DNA of 64,000 nt from contig NC_087070.1 in NCBI RefSeq assembly GCF_963678635.1, forward strand, positions 18,015,318 to 18,079,317, in the 5' to 3' direction. The stretch's first letter is position 1. Every line of letters begins with the position of its first letter. This stretch comes from Symsagittifera roscoffensis (lineage: Eukaryota > Xenacoelomorpha > Acoela > Convolutidae). Under the pieces are notes generated by a model, which was not told where the DNA came from, did no database searches, and saw only the letters and a program-made list of their open reading frames with translations. Of the stretch, positions 36,655-45,627 are shown piece after piece. The position numbers were made by a program, and so were the translations under genes.

Positions 36655-36879
36655 CTAAAGACGAATGAAGGTTATAAGTTTTCTTTTCAATTTTCTTTTA
36701 ACTTTTAAGTAAAAAGATCTACTGATGACGGTAGTCGGAGAAAAGAAGAGAAAAAAGCACTCGACTAATCTTGATGCAAGTATCAAAAACAACAGCACAG
36801 CTAGAGCGATGATATAGCGAACAGCCGCCGAAAGAAAAAGCGAGTGAGTCGCTTTCTTTTTTAGAGCCTTTTTAGGCAT
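36655..36879 (-). CDS. Weak candidate: short basic membrane-anchor ORF or exon
   Basis: From an ATG at 36877-36879 the frame reads MPKKALKKKATHS, then a hydrophobic stretch (YIIALAVLLFLILA), then a second hydrophobic patch before a basic tail. A Lys-rich N-terminus followed by one membrane segment resembles a type II signal-anchor. The middle of the frame is more G+C-rich than the flanks. A possible donor (TCA/GTAGAT) lies near 36719-36724 on the minus strand. There is no recognisable family, so it could equally be chance openness. Confidence 0.2.
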   Translation of the reverse strand: MPKKALKKKATHSLFLSAAVRYIIALAVLLFLILASRLVECFFLFFSPTTVISRSFYLKVKRKLKRKLITFIRL

Positions 36880-36959
36880 GCCTTCCAAAGAGTGCTAACA
36901 AAATTTTTTTCCGCAAACAAACAGACTGCTCGTTACAACGCAAAGCGTTCTAAAGTCTA

Positions 36960-38470
36960 AGGATTAGTGCTTGCTATAAAAAACTCATGAAGTTTTCATA
37001 AAAAATTTGTACAAAAAATTCAATTTTTTTTGTAATTTTTTTCTTGAAAATCATCCCCCACGCGCTATGTAAAGAGAGAATGATAGATTTAACTGTTGTT
37101 AATTTAGGCAATCAGCACAATTAGAAAAAGAAAGACTAAAAGCATGACTTATTTCAATTTGGAACGTTTCCTAAGCTGTATTAAATAGCCGCTTACGCGT
37201 TAATAGCACGATATTTTTTTTTCGTTTCGAATTCTTATAAAATTAATATTTTTGCTACTCCCATATAGTTATAGTGTTACAAAAATTGATAGCAATTGAA
37301 ATATGATTGTAAATTTGAGCTCAGGACAACAAAACATTTTGAATAATGATGTAAAAAAATTCTGTCAAGTTTAAAAATTGAAATTTGTCCAAAAAAAAAA
37401 CAAACAATATTGCTCGTATCAGGGCGAAGCCACTGTTTCCCGACTGTCTTTTAATGTCGATGAAGTAGTGTTCACTTTAAAAAGTGATGAAGTTTTCAGA
37501 AAAATTTGAACTTCTTTTAAAACTTTTGATACCACTGTGTAAAGTACAAAAGTATGTAGCAAAGTATTAAATACATCAATTGTCTTATTTTTCTGATTAT
37601 AGTAATGCAAGTGATTATATATTTGTGCTCGAGTGGTTTTTTTTTCAGAAATTTTTTACTGTATAACTAGTAATTTTTGACCCAATTTTCTTATACCATT
37701 CAAAAAGTATCGCTTTCCTGAGCTTAAAATTGAAAATATATTTTCTGCCATCATTTTTTTGTACAGTTATGGGGGTTTGAAGCTGGCCATTTGGCCAATT
37801 CGGAACAATTAATGTGCGATATTTTTCGCTCTAATAACGCGTAAGCGGAGATTTAGTCCGCCTTAGAAATTGTTCCAAAATGATTTATTACTAGAAGCAA
37901 AATCTATCTCTTTCCACTTTTTGTGGCGTGTGGGGGGATGGTTTTCACATAGAAATCTCAAATTGAAAAAATAAAATTTCTTTTTAATTTGTTACATTTC
38001 ATTTTTTCATGTTATTGCTGCTCCATAGACCTTAAAGGACAGTCGGAACTTTCAGGGCTTTGCCCTGTTTCGAGCAATTTTGTTTCATTTTGGATCAATT
38101 TCTAAGACGTATTAAGCATCCGCTTACGCTTCATCAGCCCGAAATATATCGCTCGTAAAATGTCCCAAATTGGCGAAATGGCCTGCTTCGAACCCCCATA
38201 ACTTGCTTCGAACCCCGCAAAAAAAGGATCGCAGGCAACGTTATTTTTCAAATTGGCTATCTGTACACCCAAACAAATATTTAAATCTTTGCAAAAAGTC
38301 ATCACATATACTTTTTTTCAATTTAAGCTGAAGATAACAATACCTTTCGAACGATATTTCAAGTTTTTGCCTTAACTTGCTAGTAAAAATTCGAAATTTT
38401 CTGGAGAAAAAATCATACCGAGCACAAATAATACGTCACTTTCTTTGAAAATTGCAACATAAATGCTTGC
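36960..38470. repeat. Repeat cluster with inverted copies around CCGCTTACGCG
   Basis: At least three copies: 37040-37460 (plus), 37740-38080 (inverted) and 38095-38470 (plus, partial). Shared blocks are TCATCCCCCACGCGC, GGAACxxTTTCTAAGxxGxATTAAAxxxCCGCTTACGCGTTA...CGATATTTTT, CAATTTGGCxAAATGGCC, CAGGGCGAAGC and CCGACTGTCTTTTAA. The plus and inverted copies form a potential foldback of several hundred bases. The copies also contain GTGATTATATATTTGTGCTCGAGTGG, seen elsewhere at about 15060 and 16480. No gene is evident. Confidence 0.65.
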
Positions 38471-39779
38471 GGCGCAAACTCTTAGTAACAAAAGTCCCTT
38501 CCAAAAAGTTTTTTTCCCCATGAAAGACAGACAAACTTCTGAAAAAAAAAACGCCACAACAAATTTCCATTTGAAGAAAAATTTTCAAATATCAAAATCT
38601 AGATTACGTGTCATTGAACTTAATAAAGATAAATGCGAAGTTGTAACAGCTTTAATTCAAAACGTCAGCCTGACAGCTGTTGAAAAACCAGAAAACTGGT
38701 TAATCAAGTCTTCGTTTTTTCATTGTTGAATTCTTTTTAATCACGGATATACCTCTAGTACCATATTTGTTTCAGGTACAAATAATAACTAGACTTTCTA
38801 ATGAACTCTTTAATTTTCTGTTGCTAGCACTAATCAAATATCTAGTTTCAACGCGAATGCAATTATTACCTCCGACAACTATTTCAAAAAAAATTGGGAA
38901 AAGTTCATTTCAGGAATTCGGGAATATCAAGATCCAATTTGAGTTCAATCATAACCTCCGATTACAAGCTTAAACAAATCGGAAAAAGTTTAATCATTGG
39001 GCCGCTCCCCAAAATTCAAAATCTACCTAGAAACCGATTTTTTAACATTCGATTTTGATTACAATCCTGGTTGATATTCTGCCTTTAATCTTGTCCAATA
39101 TAATCAAATTCAAACGAGGGGGGGGGCGATGGACTGAAAACTATTCATGGGAACAACTATATATTGACAAGTAAAAAGTTTTGATTTTTCTTATAACTCG
39201 CCAATCCCATTTGTTGAAGTTTTTATTCCGATCTATCCATGTGATTGTCGAAAAAGGTCCTGCCTCTGAAAGGTCTGCCTCTGAAAATCATTATCATTAT
39301 CACTATTTTGACATGCTCAAAACTGAATTTTATGATGTTTTTGAAAAAAAAACAAGCAGAATTCTAGTTTAATGCTGTTCCGTTTTCCTTTACTTCACAA
39401 ATACGGCGAGTACGTCATTTAACTTTACTAGGAAGCATGAAACAAAGTAATTTGGTTACAGAGAGAAATTGTTGTAAATTTTGGAAAAAAAATCAATAAT
39501 ATACCATTGTATGTGTTAGGTGTCTTGAAATTTATGATCACTTCAAGGTTTTTTTAAAGTACTCCCGCGTCCAAGTTTAGTCCTAAGTAATCGATTATGT
39601 AGTATTATGATGTTGATGTTTTGACAATTATAATTGATTATCTGTACCAAAATAAGGTGTATAAAAATTTCATAATCGAATATAATCTTTTTTAATCGAT
39701 AATAACAGATCATAAGTCATACAAAAAATCGTTTAATCAAATATAATCGAATGTGATCTCCTTTTTTGCCGAAATTTTC
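38471..39779. other. No gene seen
   Basis: AT-rich. Frames at 38463-38729, 38767-38973 and 39181-39372 have no domain or convincing splice context. A short G run is at about 39118-39126. Confidence 0.4.
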
Positions 39780-40450
39780 ACACAAAAACTATATTTTAAT
39801 TATATCCTAGGGTATTTAAATTTAACAATACGAAAACCTCTAAAAGTGAGATATCTTGTCATCTGATCACAAAGTTTTGCCACGTAACAAAAGTTTCATA
39901 GAAATCCTTTCAAATAAGTTGAAAGTTTATCGCGGTTGTTGCAAAAAAAAGTACATTAAGAAACTAAAGCAATATGCTGATTTTTTGGCGATTAAAACTT
40001 TAAAATGAGCATCATGAAACAACTCTTTAAAATGAAAAAAAAAACAAGAAACGAAAAAAAAATGTTATAAACTTGAATTGACTTGAAAACTTTTGAAGGA
40101 GTTTTTTCATATTTCAAATTAATCAACGTTTGCGAACAGCATAAACAATAAGCAATTCAGATGCAAAGTCGATGACAAAATGGGCGACGAAGAGGGATGA
40201 TAAGCAATCAAAATTGATTTTAATGGATTTTTTGTGCATAATTTTTAAAGGAAAACTGGGGCAAAAAACATTGATTTTAATTGTATCGAGAAAAAGTATT
40301 TTATGACTGCTTATAATTTTAAATCAAAAAAAGACTTTAATAGACTTTTCTCAATTTACTAAAATCATTCTAAAATCAATTATTGACAATTGAAATTGGA
40401 TGCGGGTTGTTTCAAAGAACACTTCATTTATTCGCAGATGATGCTTTAAT
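39780..40450. repeat. Third copy of the 33-34 kb duplicated unit
   Basis: GTGAGATATCTTGTCATCTGATCACAAAGTTTTGCCACGTAACAAAAG, AGCATAAACAATAAGCAATTCAGATGCAAAGTCGA and GGATGCGGGTT correspond in order to the repeat at 32915-34830. Confidence 0.6.
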
Positions 40451-41022
40451 CATACCATCTCGCAGACTTAGCTAATTTTAACTTTTAGTTGATTAAAATT
40501 ATCCGGGAAAAAAGAATAAAATATAAAATTGGTATAATTTAACAGAAACTGACTAAGACTGAAAATACAGCGTTTGAGCAGAATTAATATGATGCATTTT
40601 TTCCCTCTTAATTCTATACCCAAAATCCAATGCCCCTAATTTTACACCGAAACTGATCCTTTTTGGATTTTTTAGTCAATCAAAAGTTACGCTAGAACTA
40701 CGGATCACTTGCGAAAAAAATTATATCTAAATGAGTTTCTTATGTAGCCCACCAAATGAAAAAAGTGTAAAATCTTCCTACTTTTGACCAATGTGTTTTT
40801 CTTAGCCAAAATATGTCATTTTATGATATGAAACACTAATTTTTTATTTGAAAACAACTTGAATACGTTTGCTGATATTCTTAGAGGTTATAGCCCTTCT
40901 AAACTTTGTTGGGCTTACGTAAGAGAATTACTTTGAAATATTTTCGTTAGCAATTGATTGGATAGCTCTGGCGTAATTTTTGATAGACAACAAATCAAAA
41001 GTTATTAATTTTTGGTTAAAAT
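40451..41022. other. No gene seen
   Basis: AT-rich sequence running into the assembly gap. Confidence 0.4.
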
Positions 41023-41222
41023 NNNNNNNNNNNNNNNNNNNNNNNNNNNNNNNNNNNNNNNNNNNNNNNNNNNNNNNNNNNNNNNNNNNNNNNNNNNNNN
41101 NNNNNNNNNNNNNNNNNNNNNNNNNNNNNNNNNNNNNNNNNNNNNNNNNNNNNNNNNNNNNNNNNNNNNNNNNNNNNNNNNNNNNNNNNNNNNNNNNNNN
41201 NNNNNNNNNNNNNNNNNNNNNN
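41023..41222. other. Assembly gap (200 N)
   Basis: Exactly 200 undetermined bases, probably a placeholder of arbitrary size. Any frame across it is meaningless. Confidence 0.99.
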
Positions 41223-41619
41223 CCTTTATAGTGTTTGGAAGAGCTCAAAAAATTGATTTTGTCGACCTAAAAAATTGGTCGTCAAAATTCTCAAAAATTG
41301 TTTGAAAATCCGCACCCTCTCTCGAGAAATTCCCAGATCCGCGCCTGTATATATATATAAAATTTAGGGGCGGGTAGCCAAAAATGGATAGCTTTAAATA
41401 GTACCAAAAGGGTAGACCCTTTGTTTTGGCAGGGCTCCAATCCCTATTAGGGATTGAATCCCTGGAACCACCCCCCCCCCCCCTAAATGAGCCCTTTGTT
41501 TCTACAAAACATTTGAAAATTTTCATTAATTGATATCTTGAGTTTACAAATCAAATTCAGAGTTTTGTTAAACATTATCTGAATTAAGTGGCACAGTAAA
41601 TCTTATTAGAAAACTGTTT
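41223..41619. other. Non-coding with simple repeats
   Basis: Includes a short TA run (about 41347-41359) and a poly-C run (about 41470-41483). The minus-strand frame at 41245-41526 is driven by the poly-G complement. Confidence 0.5.
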
Positions 41620-42015
41620 TGAGTTAGGTATGAGGTACTGTACTCATAGAGTAATTTCAGATAAGGTATACCGTCTGTTCATCACGCTATCTTATTTTCG
41701 GCCGGATAGATTCGTGCAACTTCTTAGTCTAATAACAATCTTAATCCTACTCTTATATCTCCTAGTCTCAATGAATCTAGTGTATACTGGTATTTACGAG
41801 TTATTTCTTAGAGTTTATCCAGAAGGAGAACAACTGTTGTCTAAGATTCATTCAAATTGTTCTGGTGCTGAAACTAACAAGAAGTTTCAGCACTTACAAA
41901 TGAGTGTCAATGTTACTGATGGAATATGATTGGTTAGTTAATAATAGTTCATAGAGATTATTTTATCAATAATATAATTGTGTTATAAATACTAGTTTAG
42001 AACTGGTTCCAGTTT
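41616..42015 (-). mobile_element. Solo LTR related to the large element
   Basis: LTR 41620-42011 (392 bp) is, in reverse orientation, a diverged relative of the 408-bp LTRs at 43500 and 61996. It starts (plus strand) TGAGTTAGG and ends GGTTCCA, with long shared blocks such as CACGCTATCTTATTTTCGGC and GGATAGATTCGTGCAACTTC. It is flanked by the 4-bp duplication GTTT (41616-41619 and 42012-42015), so it is a bona fide insertion reduced by LTR-LTR recombination. The frame at 41630-41929 is internal to the LTR and not a gene. Confidence 0.92.
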
Positions 42016-42529
42016 GAATAGAAAAAGCTTTGTTGAAATACAGATTGTGCATCAATCCTCCTACTCACTAATATGGCATTTGATATACAAGTTGCCCACT
42101 TTTGAAATATTTGTTCCCAATATACAGAAATTGGGAATCTATGCTAAAGCTCAAACTACTATAAAGATGGTTGTTCGAATTAAAACCTTGGAAAAATCAG
42201 ACTTTGAAAAAAAATATTTTTGATATTCACATTTATAACATGGTCTTTACAACTGAGTTAGTAAAAAAATTTAGGTTTCAAATTGGTCTAATTCACGAGG
42301 AGAGTTGCTTTGAGAAATTATTGGCATCGTTACAATTACAGAAACAGGTGTTATCAACAGTCTTTTAGGAAACTTGTTATTCACAGTTTAATGCCGAGTT
42401 TAGACTAATATGCACAAATAACTGAAAATATTTGAACGGATAACTGAAATATTGTTGTATTTTCTTTAAAAGTTAAAAGCTTTGAGTGTTTAAGTGTTTA
42501 CATTGGTTGACTTTGATCAAGTTGTGTAT
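42016..42529. other. No gene seen
   Basis: AT-rich spacer between the solo LTR and the GGTCGA repeat. The frames at 42014-42368 show no domain. Confidence 0.4.
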
Positions 42530-42980
42530 TTTTTCTCGACTTTGAACGACCCAGGTCAATTTTGGTCGACCCTCAAGGACTTTGGTTGACCCTTTATAAA
42601 GTTTATGCTTTTAATAATCATTGCGTACTTTGAATGGATGCATAATAATTTTTTAGTTTGTGAATCAATAGAATTTTTCATTCTTTTTTCTTTAATTTTT
42701 TCTATTCGTTTTTGTTTTTCTCAAAATGTGAGCACATTGTTTTAAATTGATGGGTTAATTTGATGAGCTTTTTTCATCTAAAACCCTCTAAGTGTCGGCC
42801 CTTTCGACCGTTTTTGACCCTTGCGGACTCGTGTTTTCACCCTGGTAAACTCATCTATCAACCCTGATTGATTCATGTATCTACTCTGGTCGAACAACGT
42901 TTTTGGTCGACTTAAATAAATTCTGGGTCGAAAACATGTCAAATTACGGTCGATCTATAATTCGGCCACCTCAACCCCGG
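42530..42980. repeat. TCGACC / GGTCGA degenerate repeat
   Basis: Units such as TTTGGTCGACCCTCAAGGACTTTGG, TTTCGACCGTTTTTGACC and TTTTGGTCGAC recur irregularly. It is the same family as 10090-10290 and 31010-31215. Confidence 0.65.
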
Positions 42981-43495
42981 GCAATGAAATTAATCAATTT
43001 CCGTATATTTGTTAGCGTTTTCGAAAGATATTTCAATAGCTTTTTCAATTTTTATTGTTGCATACCATGATTTTACGTGTAACAAAAAACGTAATTTTAA
43101 TAGATTCGAAAACATTTGAAAAAAAGAAATGCATGAAATTGTCAAAGTCCAAAATAGAAAAAAATTTTCTGTCCATAAAACATCTCTAGGTACTGATAGA
43201 TTAAAAAGTTAAACAAGTAATCATTAGTATATATCACTTTTAGGCAACAGGTAACTTTGGAGAGCCAAAAAATTCAGAACCATTTTTTTTTCAAGATTTG
43301 GAGCTGTTTTCCATAAAAAATCAGAATCAAAAATATAAATTGAGGGTCATTACTATGATTCAAAAACCGATATCCAACAAACGCTCATTGGAACAAGATA
43401 AAGTTAGCGAAAAACGCCCAATGCTATAGTTCCTTAGTTTACGAAGAGTGGAGACAACAATAAAGAATGAAATCTCAGAAAGGACTTTTTCCCAA
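42981..43495. other. No gene seen
   Basis: AT-rich host sequence up to the insertion site of the large retroelement. Confidence 0.5.
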
Positions 43496-43499
43496 GTAA

Positions 43500-43907
43500 T
43501 GGAACCTGATCTAAACTATATTTTATGATTGGATAAATTAAATGTTTTACCAATGTAAAGTATTTAATATTAACCAATCATGATCCATCTAACTAACAAC
43601 CCACTTATTTGTAAGTGCTGAAGTTACTTGTAATTTCAGCACCAGAGAGATTTGAATTTAACTTAGAAATTAGTTGGACTCTCCCGAGCACTTCAGCAGC
43701 CGCAATAAACCAGTATACCCTAGATCTATTGAGCCTAGCAGAGACTAGTTAAACAACCTGAGACTAGATAGTATAAGAGTAAGATTAGGATCGGTATTAG
43801 ACTAAGAAGTTGCACGAATCTATCCGGCCGAAAATAAGATAGCGTGACGAGCAGACGGTGTACCCTATCCGAAATTACTCTATGAGTTAAACCCCAGTCC
43901 TAACTCA
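43500..43907 (+). repeat. 5' LTR (408 bp)
   Basis: Starts TGGAACCTGATC and ends CCAGTCCTAACTCA. Contains a CCAAT-like TAACCAATCA (43571-43580), an AATAAA at 43704-43709, a strong hairpin at 43615-43642 and a TATA-like GTATAAGAG near 43771-43779. It matches 61996-62403 base for base as far as I could compare. It provides the promoter and, as the 3' copy, the poly(A) signal. Confidence 0.95.
43615..43642 (+). promoter_or_regulatory. Conserved LTR hairpin
   Basis: GTGCTGAAGTTAC pairs with GTAATTTCAGCAC (13 possible pairs, one G-U), leaving a minimal TT loop. The same hairpin is at 62111-62138 in the 3' LTR. The diverged solo LTR keeps it in altered sequence (41865-41875 with 41883-41893, an 11-bp perfect stem), so the fold is retained while bases change. 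It may act in transcription, poly(A) control or nuclear export of the RNA. Confidence 0.65.
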
Positions 43908-43909
43908 TC

Positions 43910-43927
43910 TGGTGCGACCATAAGTCT
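43910..43927 (+). other. Primer-binding site
   Basis: Two bases after the 5' LTR, TGGTGCGACCA begins with TGG, complementary to a tRNA 3' CCA end. I could not assign the matching tRNA by eye. Confidence 0.65.
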
Positions 43928-45159
43928 CGAACAAGACCTTATTAGATTAGAATTAACCAAAATTAGATTAGAAATTAGACAAAAACATTTACAAAATGTT
44001 ATACGACAATAATTTAATTGAAATGTCTCTCCGACTCAATAGATCCGAGCCAATATTCCGAACCATAATAGAACTACCCGGAATTGGAAGAAGACATCGA
44101 ACCAAAGACGACATACGACAAAGTAGAAACTTGCCGTATAGTTATATGATAGTTCGGCAAAAGCCAGAACAAACTTTTATATTTCGAATACTACTTGCAA
44201 TGAATTTAGATTTCCATTTGCAAACATAAAACCTTGAAGTAAATCTTCAAAATCATTTCAGGCGCTAAACAAAATTAATATTATACAATAACGATTGATA
44301 AAAAGATCTAAGATCGTTTTCCTAAAATTCTGCAGTATTATACAAAACATGTTTGAAAAATATTTATTGGAAAATAAAAATAAAAATTAGTAGCATGACA
44401 ATAAATGGTTAGTAATCATAAATCATCCTGTTGTTCCAGCTTCATCACCTAAAACATAACAGCAATCATCAACTTACTAATATCATAAAATACTAAATCT
44501 TTCCTTTACACAAATTTAAAACCTCATTAAAACTTAAAGTCACTTAATTTTAAAACCAGATCATCAAGGCTTATCCTTGGATCTTAAATCATTTTCTACT
44601 TCATTACATTTTAATTTTGATCATCAAGGCTTATCCTTGGATCAAACAGAACAACTTTGTTCTCCCCCACCCACTTAATTAGTGTCTAACGACCTCAAAC
44701 GTCGTTTCACTACCCAACCCTTTCTAAAGACCCAAGACTAATAGAAATTTTTAAACAAAACTAATCATTCAAATTAGGATAAACAGTGAAGAACTTCGGT
44801 TATTCATCCTTCACTTGATCCCCCCTCTTACCAGACCCAGGATAAATCTTAGACTTAGTAAGTTTAAAATAGTATCTAACGAACTACTCGCGTTCTAATT
44901 ATACCTGAACCTTGTGGATCGATTTACTATTCTCCAACCCTTGAACACAATCACTACCCCTAAGTAAGATTAAGTAAGTTAACACCTTAACTTATACTAG
45001 TCACGAGAAAGTAAAAATCATTCTTCGGAATCGATATACTTTTCTCTCCAACCCTGAACAAATAGACCCAGGTTAAGCTAACCAAAAAATCGTAAGAACT
45101 AACAGTTTAAGTCAATAGAAATCATTTAACAACCTTTTGCATCCGTCATTCTAAACCTT
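43928..45159 (+). promoter_or_regulatory. Structured leader of the retroelement (1.2 kb)
   Basis: Long untranslated leader with many local inverted repeats. Two identical 25-nt units GATC...GATC (44559-44583 and 44619-44643) each fold as CAAGG-CTTAT-CCTTG with an outer GATC/GATC pairing. Others are AACGAC/GTCGTT near 44687-44707, AGTGAAG/CTTCACT near 44785-44815 around a TTCGG, and GAAC/GTTC near 44880-44894. Related phrases (TCTCCAACCCT, AGACCCAGG, TAAGTAAG) recur, suggesting diverged internal repeats. GTAAGT donor-like sites lie at 44858-44863 and 44974-44979, well placed to splice to the 3' genes. Packaging, dimerisation or internal initiation are possible roles. Confidence 0.55.
43996..44229 (+). 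CDS. Small leader ORF (77 aa), uncertain
   Basis: ATG-initiated, 77 codons, rich in Arg, Ile and Leu (contains ELPGIGRRHRTKDDIRQSRN). It sits just after the primer-binding site, ahead of the hairpin array. No family is recognised. It could be an upstream ORF that controls translation of the later genes, or chance. Confidence 0.25.
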   Translation: MLYDNNLIEMSLRLNRSEPIFRTIIELPGIGRRHRTKDDIRQSRNLPYSYMIVRQKPEQTFIFRILLAMNLDFHLQT

Positions 45160-45627
45160 ATGTCATTTAAAAATCTAGGAAATAAACAAACAATCATTTT
45201 ACACAATTGTGAAATAGATAACAAAAAATACGACCTTGTAATCACACCTCATACACAAACAGTTGGATACATTCGAACAAAACGACAAACACTAAAGAGA
45301 AAAATAATCACTAAACAAAGACAAATAACACGAAAAAGATTTTCAAAAAATCGAAACGCATTTTCAGAATCAGAAACCAACAGTTTAGACGAACTCTACA
45401 AACTAAAAGAATCAATAGATAAAAATTACCCACAACACGATCAATTATATTTTTCTGACTCAGAAACAACTTCAAATTCATCACAAAGAGGAAAAAGAAG
45501 AATAAAAAAGCAGTATAAACACAAACCAGTACATCTATACAATTGGAATCAACCAATTCGACACATTAATAATTACATATTAACAGTCATCGAACGAAAA
45601 AATGAGTTCAACGCACACCCCAGGTGA
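45160..45627 (+). CDS. Basic accessory ORF upstream of gag (155 aa)
   Basis: ATG start; strongly basic. Residues about 39-66 carry dense Arg/Lys (KRQTLKRKIITKQRQITRKR). A Ser/Glu acidic stretch follows (FSESETNSLDELYKLKES), then a second acidic-serine plus basic segment (DSETTSNSSQRGKRRIKKQ). It ends inside gag: its stop at 45625-45627 overlaps the gag-pol start at 45602 by 26 nt, and gag-pol is in the +1 frame relative to it. A basic, nucleic-acid-binding or nuclear-localising accessory protein is plausible by composition only. Gag could be reached by leaky scanning, reinitiation or splicing. Typical Ty3 elements have no such gene. Confidence 0.6.
   Translation: MSFKNLGNKQTIILHNCEIDNKKYDLVITPHTQTVGYIRTKRQTLKRKIITKQRQITRKRFSKNRNAFSESETNSLDELYKLKESIDKNYPQHDQLYFSDSETTSNSSQRGKRRIKKQYKHKPVHLYNWNQPIRHINNYILTVIERKNEFNAHPR

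Noticed and set aside
40928-41305. Frames spanning the N run
   Set aside because: They cross the 200-N assembly gap and have no meaning.
41630-41929. 99-codon hydrophobic frame
   Set aside because: Entirely inside the solo LTR on the opposite strand to the LTR sense.
45590-45627. Programmed frameshift from the basic ORF into gag at the run of six A (CGAAAAAATGAG)
   Set aside because: Gag-pol has its own ATG at this point, and the required shift is +1 whereas A-rich slippery sites typically serve -1 shifts; reinitiation, leaky scanning or splicing is simpler.
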